Shown: one piece after another, positions 21,696 through 35,621 of the stretch
Layout: every line of letters starts with the position of its first letter
Position numbering within the stretch: the first letter of the stretch is position 1
From: Archivesica marissinica
Lineage: Eukaryota; Mollusca; Bivalvia; Venerida; Vesicomyidae
Assembly: GCA_014843695.1 (NCBI GenBank)
Contig: CM026403.1
Coordinates: forward strand, 42,374,572-42,438,571
Direction: 5' to 3'
DNA length: 64,000 bases
Program-made: the position numbers and the translations under genes
Notes under the pieces: generated by a model
What the model was told of the DNA's origin: nothing
Databases searched by the model: none
The model's input: only the letters and a program-made list of their open reading frames with translations

Positions 21696-22817
21696 TATAC
21701 ACGTATAAGGCTAACAAGACACCAATGTCCCTGCTGTAGTTGTTTATATCAACATCTCTCCATGCATGCAACACTTATCAAGCTGAACCAACCTTTCTAT
21801 TTGAGGATAGAGCTGAGTGATGCATGAGACATGTTGTCATGTTATTCTATGGTGATCATCACTGCCAAGGTATTTAAAACATCCCCCAGTCTCTCACAAA
21901 TTTATTGAGTGGAAACCATTATTCTATATATACCTTCAGGTTTGAAACTGGATGATGCATGTGATGTTGTCATGCTACTGTGATCGCAATGTCATGTACC
22001 GATGTGCTATTGCTAGATCAGAACATATGTAGTTATTTCATATTCTAATACGACCCAGCTAATAACATACATACTTGTAGAGTAAAATCTAGCTCGGGTT
22101 ATTCTGCGATATACCTACCTTGAACTATGCTGCGCGCGCACCGTGTTTTGGCTATTCCATTTGTACAATGCGTATAAAGTTTTATGAATGAAAGTCACGT
22201 GATGTTTGTAAATACTATCGTGGGAATTCGAGGAAGTGAGCTATTTTTAGAATCAAATAATCTCTTGTCCGTCTTGTTTTTCTGTTAAGTAACATTTCAG
22301 TTACTATTCTGTACAGTTTTATTTGACAAAATAAATAAAATTATTGTTATCAGTTACAACTTTTTGTTCATTTATGCACTAGATTGATATTTTCCATAAA
22401 AAATAACGTCATCACATAGTTATTTCATAATATCTCTCAATATATTACAAATTACCATATTGACAGGAGAGCAGGAACGATTTTTCTATTTTAAGTAACA
22501 CTGAGCTTGACCCCCACCTGCTTGATCCCCCCCTGGTGTTGCATGTGACATATGTTGTTCATGCTATAGAGATGACTTTGTGTCAAGCTATTTCAAAATC
22601 CCTCAATGCATGACTAAATTTATTTAGCGGAAACCATTTTTATATATTTAGTAACAATGACCTTGACACAGAGTAGTCATATGATCACCACAAATATTTG
22701 AACGAAAGTTATTTTAATATCTCTCCATGCAATACAATATATATGTTATGACAAAATAATTAAGCAGAAACCATTTCTCTATTTTTAGCAACAATGACCT
22801 TGAACTCCAGTGTTATG
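21696..22817. repeat. Degenerate long-period repeat, no gene
   Basis: Related words return three or four times at roughly 200-300 bp spacing: GGAAACCATT...TCTAT, TAACAATGACCTTGAC, GCATGTGA(CA)TGTTGTCATG and AATATCTCTCCATGCA. This is an old, decayed tandem or dispersed repeat. The following 29-bp array starts from its ACATGTTGCTATGCTGAG segment. I find no coding sequence. Confidence 0.45.
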
Positions 22818-23163
22818 TAACATGTTGCTATGCTGAGCTGTCAATGTGACATGTTGCTATGCTGAGCTGTCAATGTGACATGTTGCTATGCTGAGCTGTC
22901 AATGTGACATGTTGCTATGCTGAGCTGTCAATGTGACATGTTGCTATGCTGAGCTGTCAATGTGACATGTTACTATGCTGAGCTGTCAATGTAACATGAC
23001 ATGTTGCTATGCTGAGCTGTTAATGTGACATGTTGCTATGCTGAGCTGTCAATGTGACATGTTGCTATGCTGAGCTGTCAATGTGACATGTTGCTATGCT
23101 GAGCTGTCAATGTGACATGTTGCTGAGCTGTCAATGTGACATGTTGCTATGCTGAACTGTCAA
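22818..23163. repeat. 29-bp minisatellite, about 12 units
   Basis: The unit is GTGACATGTTGCTATGCTGA followed by GCTGTCAAT, nearly identical throughout. Confidence 0.95.
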
Positions 23164-23238
23164 CAGTACAGTGTAAAGATGTCGACATTGTCCAAACATA
23201 CATTTGATTAGACCTGTGTTAATGACAAGTCAATCATA

Positions 23239-23571
23239 AACTTCTCTCCGAGAGTGAGTAAACTTCCCTCCCACAGAGTGTAAACGTCCCTCCCAGAAAC
23301 TTCCCTCTCACAGAGAGTAAAGATCCCTCCAACAGAGAGTAAACTTCCCTCCCACTGAGAGTAAACTTCCTTCCCACAGAGACTAAACGTCCCTCCCACA
23401 GAGAGTAAACTTCCCTCCCAGAAAGTAAACTTCCCTCCCAGAGAGTAAACTTCCCTCCCACACAGAGTAAACTTCCCTCCCACACAGAGTACACAGAGTA
23501 AACTTCCCTCCCACACAGAGTAAACTTCCCTCCCACACAGAGTAAACTTCCCTCCCACACATAGTAAACTT
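23239..23571. repeat. 22-bp minisatellite running into gap 1
   Basis: The unit is GTAAACTTCCCTCCCACACA + GA, more variable toward the low-coordinate side. It is cut off by the N run, so its true length is unknown. Confidence 0.9.
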
Positions 23572-24571
23572 NNNNNNNNNNNNNNNNNNNNNNNNNNNNN
23601 NNNNNNNNNNNNNNNNNNNNNNNNNNNNNNNNNNNNNNNNNNNNNNNNNNNNNNNNNNNNNNNNNNNNNNNNNNNNNNNNNNNNNNNNNNNNNNNNNNNN
23701 NNNNNNNNNNNNNNNNNNNNNNNNNNNNNNNNNNNNNNNNNNNNNNNNNNNNNNNNNNNNNNNNNNNNNNNNNNNNNNNNNNNNNNNNNNNNNNNNNNNN
23801 NNNNNNNNNNNNNNNNNNNNNNNNNNNNNNNNNNNNNNNNNNNNNNNNNNNNNNNNNNNNNNNNNNNNNNNNNNNNNNNNNNNNNNNNNNNNNNNNNNNN
23901 NNNNNNNNNNNNNNNNNNNNNNNNNNNNNNNNNNNNNNNNNNNNNNNNNNNNNNNNNNNNNNNNNNNNNNNNNNNNNNNNNNNNNNNNNNNNNNNNNNNN
24001 NNNNNNNNNNNNNNNNNNNNNNNNNNNNNNNNNNNNNNNNNNNNNNNNNNNNNNNNNNNNNNNNNNNNNNNNNNNNNNNNNNNNNNNNNNNNNNNNNNNN
24101 NNNNNNNNNNNNNNNNNNNNNNNNNNNNNNNNNNNNNNNNNNNNNNNNNNNNNNNNNNNNNNNNNNNNNNNNNNNNNNNNNNNNNNNNNNNNNNNNNNNN
24201 NNNNNNNNNNNNNNNNNNNNNNNNNNNNNNNNNNNNNNNNNNNNNNNNNNNNNNNNNNNNNNNNNNNNNNNNNNNNNNNNNNNNNNNNNNNNNNNNNNNN
24301 NNNNNNNNNNNNNNNNNNNNNNNNNNNNNNNNNNNNNNNNNNNNNNNNNNNNNNNNNNNNNNNNNNNNNNNNNNNNNNNNNNNNNNNNNNNNNNNNNNNN
24401 NNNNNNNNNNNNNNNNNNNNNNNNNNNNNNNNNNNNNNNNNNNNNNNNNNNNNNNNNNNNNNNNNNNNNNNNNNNNNNNNNNNNNNNNNNNNNNNNNNNN
24501 NNNNNNNNNNNNNNNNNNNNNNNNNNNNNNNNNNNNNNNNNNNNNNNNNNNNNNNNNNNNNNNNNNNNNNN
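23572..24571. other. Assembly gap 1 (1000 N)
   Basis: Exactly 1000 N, which is a placeholder size. A 22-bp array borders the left side and a 54-bp array the right. Open frames that appear to cross it are artefacts. Confidence 0.99.
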
Positions 24572-27500
24572 TGTGTATATAGAAGACAGGTGTGCTTTGG
24601 TTGTATAATGGGTGCTGGACAAACATATGTATATAGAAGACAGGTGTGCTTTGGTTGTATAATGTGTGCTGGACAAACATGTGTATATAGAAGACAGGTG
24701 TGCTTTGGTTGTATAATGTGTGCTGGACAAACATGTGTCTATAGAAGACAGGTGTGCTTTGGTTGTATAATGTGTGCTGGACAAACATGTGTCTATAGAA
24801 GACAGGTGCTTTGGTGGTATAATGTGTGCTAGACAAACATGTGTATATAGAAGACAGGTGTGCTTTGGTTGTATAATGTGTGCTGGACAAACATGTGTCT
24901 ATAGAAGACAGGTGTGCTTTGGTGGTATAATGTGTGCTAGACAAACATGTGTATATAGAAGACAGATGTGCTTTGGTTGTATAATGTGTCCTAGACAAAC
25001 ATGTGTCTATAGAAGATAGGTGTGCTTTGGTAGTATAATGTGTGCTGGACAAACATGTGTCTATAGAAGACAGGTGTGCTTTGGTAGTATAATGTGTGCT
25101 GGACAAACATGTGTCTATAGAAGACAGGTGTGCTTTGGTTGTATAATGTGTGCTGGACAAACATGTGTATATAGAAGACAGATGGGCTTTGGTAGTATAA
25201 TGTGTGCTGGACAAACATGTGTATATAGAAGACAAATGTGCTTTGGTAGTATAATGTGTGCTGGACAAACATGTGTCTATAGAAGACAGGTGTGCTTTGG
25301 TTGTATAATGTGTGCTGGACAAACATGTGTATATAGAAGACAGATGGGCTTTGGTAGTATAATGTGTGCTGGACAAACATGTGTATATAGAAGACAAATG
25401 TGCTTTGGTAGTATAATGTGTGCTGGACAAACATGTGTCTATAGAAGACAGGTGTGCTTTGGTTGTATAATGTGTGCTGGACAAACATGTGTATATAGAA
25501 GACAGATGGGCTTTGGTAGTATAATGTGTGCTGGACAAACATGTGTATATAGAAGACAAATGTGCTTTGGTAGTATAATGTGTGCTGGACAAACATGTGT
25601 CTATAGAAGACAGGTGTGCTTTGGTTGTATAATGTGTGCTGGACAAACATGTGTATATAGAAGACAGATGTGCTTTGGTTGTATAATGTGTGCTGGACAA
25701 ACATGTGTATATAGAAGACAGATGTGCTTTGGTTGTATAATGTGTGCTGGACAAACATGTGTCTATAGAAGACAGGTGTGCTTTGGTTGTATAATGTGTG
25801 CTGGACAAACATGTGTATATAGAAGACAGGTGTGCTTTGGTTGTATAATGTGTGCTGGACAAACATGTGTCTATAGAAGACAGATGTGCTTTGGTTGTAT
25901 AATGTGTGCTGGACAAACATGTGTATATAGAAGACAGGTGTGCTTTGGTTGTATAATGTGTGCTGGACAAACATGTGTCTATAGAAGACAGGTGTGCTTT
26001 GGTTGTATAATGGGTGCTGGACAAACATGTGTCTATAGAAGACAGGTGTGCTTTGGTTGTATAATGTGTGCTGGACAAACATGTGTCTATAGAAGACAGG
26101 TGTGCTTTGGTTGTATAATGTGTGCTGGACAAACATGTGTATATAGAAGACAGGTGTGCTTTGGTTGTATAATGGGTGCTGGACAAACATGTGTATATAG
26201 AAGACAGATGTGCTTTGGTTGTATAATGTGTGCTGGACAAACATGTGTATATAGAAGACAGATGTGCTTTGGTTGTATAATGTGTGCTGGACAAACATGT
26301 GTATATAGAAGACAGGTGTGCTTTGGTTGTATAATGTGTGCTGGACAAACATGTGTATATAGAAGACAGGTGTGCTTTGGTTGTATAATGTGTGCTGGAC
26401 AAACATGTGTCTATAGAAGACAGGTGTGCTTTGGTTGTATAATGTGTGCTCGACAAACATGTGTCTATAGAAGACAGATGTGCTTTGGTTGTATAATGTG
26501 TGCTGGACAAACATGTGTTTATAGAAGACAGGTGTGCTTTGGTTGTATAATGTGTGCTGGACAAACATGTGTTTATAGAAGACAGGTGTGCTTTGGTTGT
26601 ATAATGTGTGCTGGACAAACATGTGTTTATAGAAGACAGGTGTGCTTTGGTTGTATAATGTGTGCTGGACAAACATGTGTTTATAGAAGACAGGTGTGCT
26701 TTGGTTGTATAATGTGTGCTGGACAAACATGTGTTTATAGAAGACAGGTGTGCTTTGGTTGTATAATGTGTGCTGGACAAACATGTGTTTATAGAAGACA
26801 GGTGTGCTTTGGTTGTATAATGGGTGCTGGACAAACATGTGTTTATAGAAGACAGGTGTGCTTTGGTTGTATAATGTGTGCTGGACAAACATGTGTCTAT
26901 AGAAGACAGGTGTGCCTTGGTAGTATAATGTGTGCTGGACAAACATGTATTTATAGAAGACAGGTGTGCTTTGGTTGTATAATGTGTGCTGGACAAACAT
27001 GTTTCTATAGAAGACAGGTGTGCCTTGGTTGTATAATGTGTGCTGGACAAACATGTATTTATAGAAGACAGGTGTGCTTTGGTTGTATAATGTGTGCTGG
27101 ACAAACATGTATTTATAGAAGACAGGTGTGCTTTGGTTGTATACTGTGTGCTGGACAAACATGTATTTATAGAAGACAGGTGTGCTTTGGTTGTATAATG
27201 TGTGCTGGACAAACATGTGTATATAGAAGACAGGTGTGCTTTGGTTGTATAATGTGTGCTGGACAACATGTGTATATAGAAGACAGGTGTGCTTTGGTTG
27301 TATAATGTGTGATGGACAAACATGTGTTTATTGAAGACAGGTGTGCTTTGGTTGTATAATGGGTGCTGGACAAACATTTATTTATAGAAGACAGATGGGC
27401 TTTGGTTGTATAATGGGTGCTGGACAAACATGTGTCTATAGAAGACAGGTGTGCCTTGGTAGTATAATGTGTGCTGGACAAACATGTATTTATAGAAGAC

Positions 27501-30500
27501 AGGTGTGCTTTGGTTGTATAATGTGTGCTGGACAAACATGTTTCTATAGAAGACAGGTGTGCCTTGGTTGTATAATGTGTGCTGGACAAACATGTATTTA
27601 TAGAAGACAGGTGTGCTTTGGTTGTATAATGTGTGCTGGACAAACATGTGTCTATAGAAGACAGGTGTGCTTTGGTAGTATAATGTGTGCTGGACAAACA
27701 TGTGTCTATAGAAGACAGGTGTGCTTTGGTAGTATAATGTGTGCTGGACAAACATGTGTCTATAGAAGACAGGTGTGCTTTGGTTGTATAATGTGTGCTG
27801 GACAAACATGTGTATATAGAAGACAGATGGGCTTTGGTAGTATAATGTGTGCTGGACAAACATGTGTATATAGAAGACAAATGTGCTTTGGTAGTATAAT
27901 GTGTGCTGGACAAACATGTGTCTATAGAAGACAGGTGTGCTTTGGTTGTATAATGTGTGCTGGACAAACATGTGTATATAGAAGACAGATGGGCTTTGGT
28001 AGTATAATGTGTGCTGGACAAACATGTGTATATAGAAGACAAATGTGCTTTGGTAGTATAATGTGTGCTGGACAAACATGTGTCTATAGAAGACAGGTGT
28101 GCTTTGGTTGTATAATGTGTGCTGGACAAACATGTGTATATAGAAGACAGATGGGCTTTGGTAGTATAATGTGTGCTGGACAAACATGTGTATATAGAAG
28201 ACAAATGTGCTTTGGTAGTATAATGTGTGCTGGACAAACATGTGTCTATAGAAGACAGGTGTGCTTTGGTTGTATAATGTGTGCTGGACAAACATGTGTA
28301 TATAGAAGACAGATGTGCTTTGGTTGTATAATGTGTGCTGGACAAACATGTGTATATAGAAGACAGATGTGCTTTGGTTGTATAATGTGTGCTGGACAAA
28401 CATGTGTCTATAGAAGACAGGTGTGCTTTGGTTGTATAATGTGTGCTGGACAAACATGTGTATATAGAAGACAGGTGTGCTTTGGTTGTATAATGTGTGC
28501 TGGACAAACATGTGTATATAGAAGACAGATGTGCTTTGGTTGTATAATGTGTGCTGGACAAACATGTGTATATAGAAGACAGGTGTGCTTTGGTAGTATA
28601 ATGTGTGCTGGACAAACATGTGTCTATAGAAGACAGGTGTGCTTTGGTTGTATAATGTGTGCTGGACAAACATGTGTATATAGAAGACAGGTGGCTTTGG
28701 TAGTATAATGTGTGCTGGACAAACATGTGTATATAGAAGACAGATGTGCTTTGGTTGTATAATGGGTGCTGGACAAACATGTGTCTATAGAAGACAGGTG
28801 TGCTTTGGTTGTATAATGGGTGCTGGACAAACATGTGTCTATAGAAGACAGGTGTGCTTTGGTTGTATAATGTGTGCTGGACAAACATGTGTCTATAGAA
28901 GACATTGCTTTGGTTGTATAATGTGTGCTGGACAAACATGTATAGAAGACATGTGCTTTGGTGTAATGGTGGACAAACATTTCTAGAAGACAGGTTGCGT
29001 GGTTAATGTGGCTGGCAAACATGTGTATATAGAAGACAGGTGTGCTTTGGTTGTGTGTGCTGGACAAATGTGATAAGAGACAGGTGGCTTTGGTTGATAA
29101 TGTGGCTGGACAAACATGTGTTTATAGAAGACAGTGTGCTTTGGTTGTATAATGGGGCTGGACAAACATTTGTTTATAGAAGACAGATGGGCGGGTGTAT
29201 AATGTGTGCTGGACAAACATGTGTCTATAGAAGACAGTGTGCTTTGGTTGTATAATGTGTGCTGGACAAACATGTATTTATAGAAGACAGGTGTGCTTTG
29301 GTTGTATAATGTGTGCTGGACAAACATGTGTCTATAGAAGACAGGTGTGCCTTGGTTGTATAATGTGTGCTGGACAAACATGTATTTATAGAAGACAGGT
29401 GTGCTTTGGTTGTATAATGTGTGCTGGACAAACATGTATTTATAGAAGACAGGTGTGCTTTGGTTGTATAATGTGTGCTGGACAAACATGTATTTATAGA
29501 AGACAGATGTGCTTTGGTTGTATAATGGTGCTGGACAAACATGTGTATATAGAAGACAGTTGCTTTGGTGTATAATGGTGCTGACAAACATGTGTATAGA
29601 AGACAGTGTGCTTTGGTGTATAATGTTGCTGGACAAACATGTTTATTGAAGACAGGTGTGCTTTGGTTGTATAATGGGTGCTGGACAAACATGTATCTAT
29701 AGAAGACAGATGTGCTTTGGTTGTATAATGGGTGCTGGACAAACATGTGTCTATAGAAGACAGGTGTGCTTTGGTAGTATAATGTGTGCTGGACAAACAT
29801 GTTTTATAAAGACAGGTGTGCTTTGGTTGTATAATGTGTGCTGGACAAACTGTTTATAGAACGTGGCTGGTGTATAAGTGCTGGACAACATGTTGTGTGC
29901 TGGAAACATGTATTTATAGAAGACAGGTGTGCTTTGGTTGTATAATGTGTGCTGGACAAACCTGTGTCTATAGAAGACAGTGTGCTTTGGTTGTATAATG
30001 GGTGCTCGACAAACATGTGTTTATAGAAGACATGTGTGCTTTGGTTGTATAATGTGTGCTCGACAAACATGTATTTATAGAAGACAGGTGTGCTTTGGTT
30101 GTATAATGGGTGATGGACAAACATGTGTTTATAGAAGACAGGTGTGCTTTGGTTGTATAATGGGTGCTGGACAAACATGTATTTATAGAAGACAGGTGGG
30201 CTTTGGTTGTATAATGGGTGCTGGACAAACATGTGTCTATAGATGACAGGTGGGCTTTGGTTGTATAATGTGTGCTGGACAAACTTGTGTCTATAGAAGA
30301 CAGGTGTGCCTTGGTAGTATAATGTGTGCTGGACAAACATGTATTTATAGAAGACAGGTGTGCTTTGGTTGTATAATGTGTGCTGGACAAACATGTATTT
30401 ATAGAAGACAGGTTTGCATTGGTTGTATAATGTGTGCTGGACAAACCTGTGTCTATAGAAGACAGGTGTGCCTTGGTTGTATAATGTTTGCTGGACAAAC

Positions 30501-31930
30501 ATGTATTTATAGAAGACAGGTGTGCTTTGGTTGTATAATGTGTGCTGGACAAACATGTATTTATAGAAGACAGGTGTGCTTTGGTTGTATAATGTCTGCT
30601 GGACAAACATGTATTTATAGAAGACAGGTGTGCTTTGGTTGTATAATGTGTGCTGGACAAACATGTATTTATTGAAGACAGGTGTGCTTTGGTTGTATAA
30701 TGTGTGCTGGACAAACATGTATTTATAGAAGACAGGTGTGCTTTGGTTGTATAATGTTTGCTGGACAAACCTGTGTCTATAGAAGACAAGTGTGCTTTGG
30801 TTGTATAATGTGTGCTCGACAAACATGTGTTTATAGAAGACAGATGGGCTTTGGTTGTATAATGTGTGCTGGACAAACATGTATTTATAGAAGACAGGTG
30901 TGCTTTGGTTGTATAATGTGTGCTGGACAAACCTGTGTCTATAGAAGACAAGTGTGCTTTGGTTGTATAATGGGTGCTCGACAAACATGTGTTTATAGAA
31001 GACATGTGTGCTTTGGTTGTATAATGTGTGCTCGACAAACATGTATTTATAGAAGACAGGTGTGCTTTGGTTGTATAATGGGTGATGGACAAACATGTGT
31101 TTATAGAAGACAGGTGTGCTTTGGTTGTATAATGGGTGCTGGACAAACATGTATTTATAGAAGACAGGTGGGCTTTGGTTGTATAATGGGTGCTGGACAA
31201 ACATGTGTCTATAGATGACAGGTGGGCTTTGGTTGTATAATGTGTGCTGGACAAACTTGTGTCTATAGAAGACAGGTGTGCCTTGGTAGTATAATGTGTG
31301 CTGGACAAACATGTATTTATAGAAGACAGGTGTGCTTTGGTTGTATAATGTGTGCTGGACAAACATGTATTTATAGAAGACAGGTTTGCATTGGTTGTAT
31401 AATGTGTGCTGGACAAACCTGTGTCTATAGAAGACAGGTGTGCCTTGGTTGTATAATGTGTGCTGGACAAACATGTATTTATAGAAGACAGGTGTGCTTT
31501 GGTTGTATAATGTGTGCTGGACAAACATGTATTTATAGAAGACAGGTGTGCTTTGGTTGTATAATGTCTGCTGGACAAACATGTATTTATAGAAGACAGG
31601 TGTGCTTTGGTTGTATAATGTGTGCTGGACAAACATGTATTTATAGAAGACAGGTGTGCTTTGGTTGTATAATGTGTGCTGGACAAACCTGTGTCTATAG
31701 AAGACAAGTGTGCTTTGGTTGTATAATGTGTGCTCGACAAACATGTGTTTATAGAAGACATGTGTGCTTTGGTTGTATAATGTGTGCTCGACAAACATGT
31801 ATTTATAGAAGACAGGTGTGCTTTGGTTGTATAATGGGTGCTGGACAAACATGTGTTTAAAGAAGACAGGTGTGCTTTGGTTGTATAATGGGTGCTCGAC
31901 AAACATGTATTTATAGAAGACAGGTGTGCT
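24572..31930. repeat. 54-bp minisatellite, about 7.4 kb, about 136 units
   Basis: The unit is TGTGTATATAGAAGACAGGT, GTGCTTTGGTTGTATAATGT, GTGCTGGACAAACA. It is 18 codons long and mostly free of stops, so frames of several hundred codons occur on both strands. I do not regard them as genes. Units vary at tgta/tgtc/tgtt/tatt and ttgt/tagt. Ordered blocks recur: a three-unit pattern (caggtgtg, cagatggg, caaatgtg) repeats three times at about 25100-25640 and again at about 27760-28260. A block of about 970 bp at 29990-30680 recurs from 30960. Units at 28900-29900 have many small indels. The left end is the N gap. Confidence 0.95.
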
Positions 31931-32042
31931 TTGATTGATTAGCATATGCTTTATATTTTCCATAATGTTTTTATTATCAAAGCACATACCTCTGCTTCAT
32001 TTTCTTTACAGCACCCATTGGCCGCTATATCTCCTTGACAAA

Positions 32043-32301
32043 TGGGCGTCAGTGCGTGACCTGTCTTATGAAACCCTGACACCGCCACTTGTAACCGTCT
32101 GCATTGGGCGGCAGTGCGTGACCTGTCTTATGAAACCCTGACACCGCCACTTGTAACCGTCTGCATTGGGCGGCAGTGCGTGACCTGTCTTATGAAACCC
32201 TGACACCACCACTTGTAACCGTCTGCATTGGGCGGCAGTGCGTGACCTGTCTTATGAAACCCTGACACCACCACTTGTAACAGTCTGCATTGGGCGGCGG
32301 T
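32043..32301. repeat. 62-bp tandem repeat, about 4 units
   Basis: The unit includes GCAGTGCGTGACCTGTCTTA, TGAAACCCTGACACCGCCAC and TTGTAACCGTCTGCATTGGG. Confidence 0.95.
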
Positions 32302-32501
32302 GTACCAATTAATATGTAAACTATATTTTGTATTTGTTATATTTATGCTGTACATTGATGACACTGAAATAACAGCCCAACCGTTGACCAGAGTTGGCAA
32401 AATCCTAACCCTATTTTAGACAGAACGGACGAAAACATCACATGAACTATATACTCGGAAATATTTTTAAAAATATTATCACATATTATCACTTTAATTA
32501 T

Positions 32502-33051
32502 ACTGCTAACCTCGGGCTGGCGTCATATGTAGGATACATAACATAAAACAGTAAGTGCGGATACTGCTAACCTCGGGCTGGCGTCATACGTAGGATACAT
32601 AACATAAAACAATAAGTGTGGATACTGCTAACCTAGGGCTGGCGTCATATGTAGGATACATAACATAAAACAATAAGTGTGGATACTCCTAACCTAGGGC
32701 TGGTGTCATACGTAGGATACATAACATAAAACAATAAGTGTAGATACTGCTAACCTAGGGCTGGCGTGATACGTAGGATACATAACACAACACAATAAGT
32801 GTAGATACTGCTAACCTAGGGCTGGCGTCATACGTGGGATACATAACATAAAGTAATAAGTGTGGATACTCCTAACCTAGGGCTGGCGTGATACGTAGGA
32901 TACATAACACAACACAATAAGTGTAGATACTGCTAACCTAGGGCTGGCGTCATACGTGGGATACATAACATAAAGTAATAAGTGTGGATACTCCTAACCT
33001 AGGGCTGGCGTCATACGTAGGATACATAACATAAAACAATAAGTGTGGATC
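32502..33051. repeat. 60-bp tandem repeat, about 9 units
   Basis: The unit is TACTGCTAACCTCGGGCTGG, CGTCATATGTAGGATACATA, ACATAAAACAATAAGTGTGG. Within it, units 5-6 and 7-8 form a repeated pair (ACACAACACAATAAG followed by ACATAAAGTAATAAG). Confidence 0.95.
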
Positions 33052-33198
33052 TCCGTCCCAACGTCAGCTACACAGAATAACCACTCTGTACTAGAAGGAG
33101 TTAACAAACTGAAATGATGTGGGAAACAATCTATCTCTAAAGTGATACCCTGGGTGGCACATCCATACTGACCATTACATTAGAAGACCCCCCATCCA

Positions 33199-33375
<177 letters not shown>

Positions 33376-34910
33376 ACACGACACATATTCCCTATTTACT
33401 ATTATGACGTCGAATGCTGTCATCAATAACTCACCCCAACTTCTGTGTACGATCAAAAATCAAATCAAAACGAAAATGGATTAAATCGGAAGCTTAAAGC
33501 AGAGTATGTAGAGATTTATAATACTAATAATAATAATAAAGATTTTATTTTACGAGAGAACTCATTTAACAAAAGTTGATCTACCATGAGGCCCTCAACA
33601 TATATACAAATCAAATGCAATCAAAGATCCGTTATGTCAAAGTCGGTTATGTGGAATTTTCTGGTTATCTCGAAGTCGGATCAATGACGGACCGCCGTGC
33701 CTGTGCCAACAAACAATCAATAAAGATTGTTGAAGGTGCTTACCGTGACAGTATGTTCACTACAGGTACACGCGTATCGGCATTGGATAAATGGCTCATC
33801 GTAATAATTACGATTCAATTAACATATTTTAGGCAAACTTAATATTTAGGAATTGAAAAATAAAAACTTATCAAACTTGTCATGTAGACTGGCAGAAGCT
33901 GTGAACACAAAGAGATTAATGCAGTCAAAATTGACAGGTTACATTTGATTAATATGTAACCTACCTGTGCGACAATTACAATATGACAATAATACGGTGA
34001 CATGACATTTCGTTAGGAGATATTTCGGCCGAATGAGGCTACGAACAGAACAAGAACATGCTGTAAACATCATGCAATATGCGTAAGCCCTGTATTTTTT
34101 CGAACTTATGAGTCAAACGATTTTTTAATCAAAGTAAACAGAACAGGACATAACATAAGATTATATATGACGCATACATATTAAACATTCAATATACGTG
34201 CGGCTGTAGTAGTAGTAGTCGGATATGTAACAATTTCGGATATATTTATTCAGCTGAATTACTGCTGCATTTGTTACCAACTAACCATTGATGTTAAATG
34301 ATGTATGCGTCTTGGATTCATTTGCATTCGATGAGAGGAGAGGCTAAATTTAAAGTGTCAGAAAGCTATACATCATTATGATAAACAAAGCTTAGTAGAA
34401 GTTATCTTCTGAGCTAATTGTGTGTGGTCTAAAACATAAGTTGTGACCTGGTAGATCTGCTTCAAGAGTGAGGAACTTAGTTATTTTGAAATTTTGATCT
34501 CCTCTGAGAATAATGAATACTCTGTAAGAAATGGGTATCCACGTTTCGGTGTGATAAATCCATATTGCTCAAGGTTTAGTCATTGCAGAAAAGGACTAAA
34601 GCGGCTAGAAGCTCACATTTTACAAATACAAATAGGCAAAGAAAACCGGACAGAGAGGGGTACCGATCACTTCGTCCACAGAGATAAGTGGCTCCAACTG
34701 TGTTTGGTCCAGTGTGAGTCCTAGATCACTTATTCTCCTTAAAGAGTATTCAGGGAGCAGCAACTGACCAATGTCTCCGATTGTGAATGCTACATTTAGA
34801 CCATTTCTCATTCAAGCATCATCGTAATAGTACAAGATACCAATATACTTAGAGCAGTTCTTGTCATTGCTCTTGAATACATGCGTTTACAGTGTATGAC
34901 CCTACGAATG
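33376..34910. other. AT-rich region without recognised gene
   Basis: About 1.5 kb. It contains one fragment (33626-33682) of the MITE seen at 3731-3931 (ATCCGTTATGTCAAAGTCGG, TTATCTCGAAGTCGGAT). Otherwise only short overlapping frames without family resemblance. I see no RNA gene. Confidence 0.5.
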
Positions 34911-35210
34911 TGTGTGTGTGTCCTACGTTTATTTATCGGCGGTACCGGTTGCCCATATGAGCGACGCCTCCTGAAGAGATTAGTTATTTTAGATTATTGA
35001 TTATTGGAGGATAGTGCAATGATACAGACCGAGACCCATTCCAAAGTCTCCTCTGGTTCCCTTACGTGCACGGTGTAAAGCACCGACACGAGATCTCGGT
35101 TAAAAGTCCCATCTGAAAGACTGTTAATTTTATTAGGGTCAGACGGAGGATCGAAAGTTCGATCCCTGGATTCCCAGTCCATCGTGTTAACAACTGGACT
35201 ACGTATCTGT
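34911..35210 (-). mobile_element. SINE family A
   Basis: It reads as the complement of the copy at 11091: tail TACGTTTATTTATCGGCGGT, domain CCGGTTGCCCATATGAGCGA, body TACGTGCACGGTGTAAAGCA, and head with CTGGATTCCCAGTCCA and AACAACTGGACTACG. It is full length. Confidence 0.85.
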
Positions 35211-35621
35211 CTGTAGAAACTACGAGTAATCAATCGTTATAGCTTAAGCAGTATGGGCGACGGTAAGTGTTATTGTGTGGTATAAGGGAGACAGTTAAGA
35301 CAATTTAGCATTAGGCCTCAGTGTACCAACTCTCGACCGATTTTCGGATGACATTTCTATGGGAATGCACCATCAATATTTACTAAATAATAATTCAAAA
35401 GATTGAAGTTATACCGACACGTTTGACATGATTTCTGTTGTTTACTTGATACCTATTGTGTATTGTAATGTGATTAATACTGCTTAATTAATTTGCTCGA
35501 TCACACAAATGTTGAGGAAACCAATTCTCGACTTCCATTTACCAGGCAAATTGTCGCCAATATACAATTTGAAACAACATTTCAAAGACATCAGTTTATT
35601 TAGCAATGTCTTAATGTATGT

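Noticed and set aside
23208..31987. Very long minus- and plus-strand frames (up to 1389 codons) in the 54-bp array
   Set aside because: Translations of the same 18-codon unit on both strands. One even runs through the N gap. Frames break wherever a unit has an indel, as expected for non-coding repeats.
34494..34811. Small opposing open frames of 63-76 codons
   Set aside because: Overlapping on both strands in AT-rich DNA, no motif, no splice or start context.
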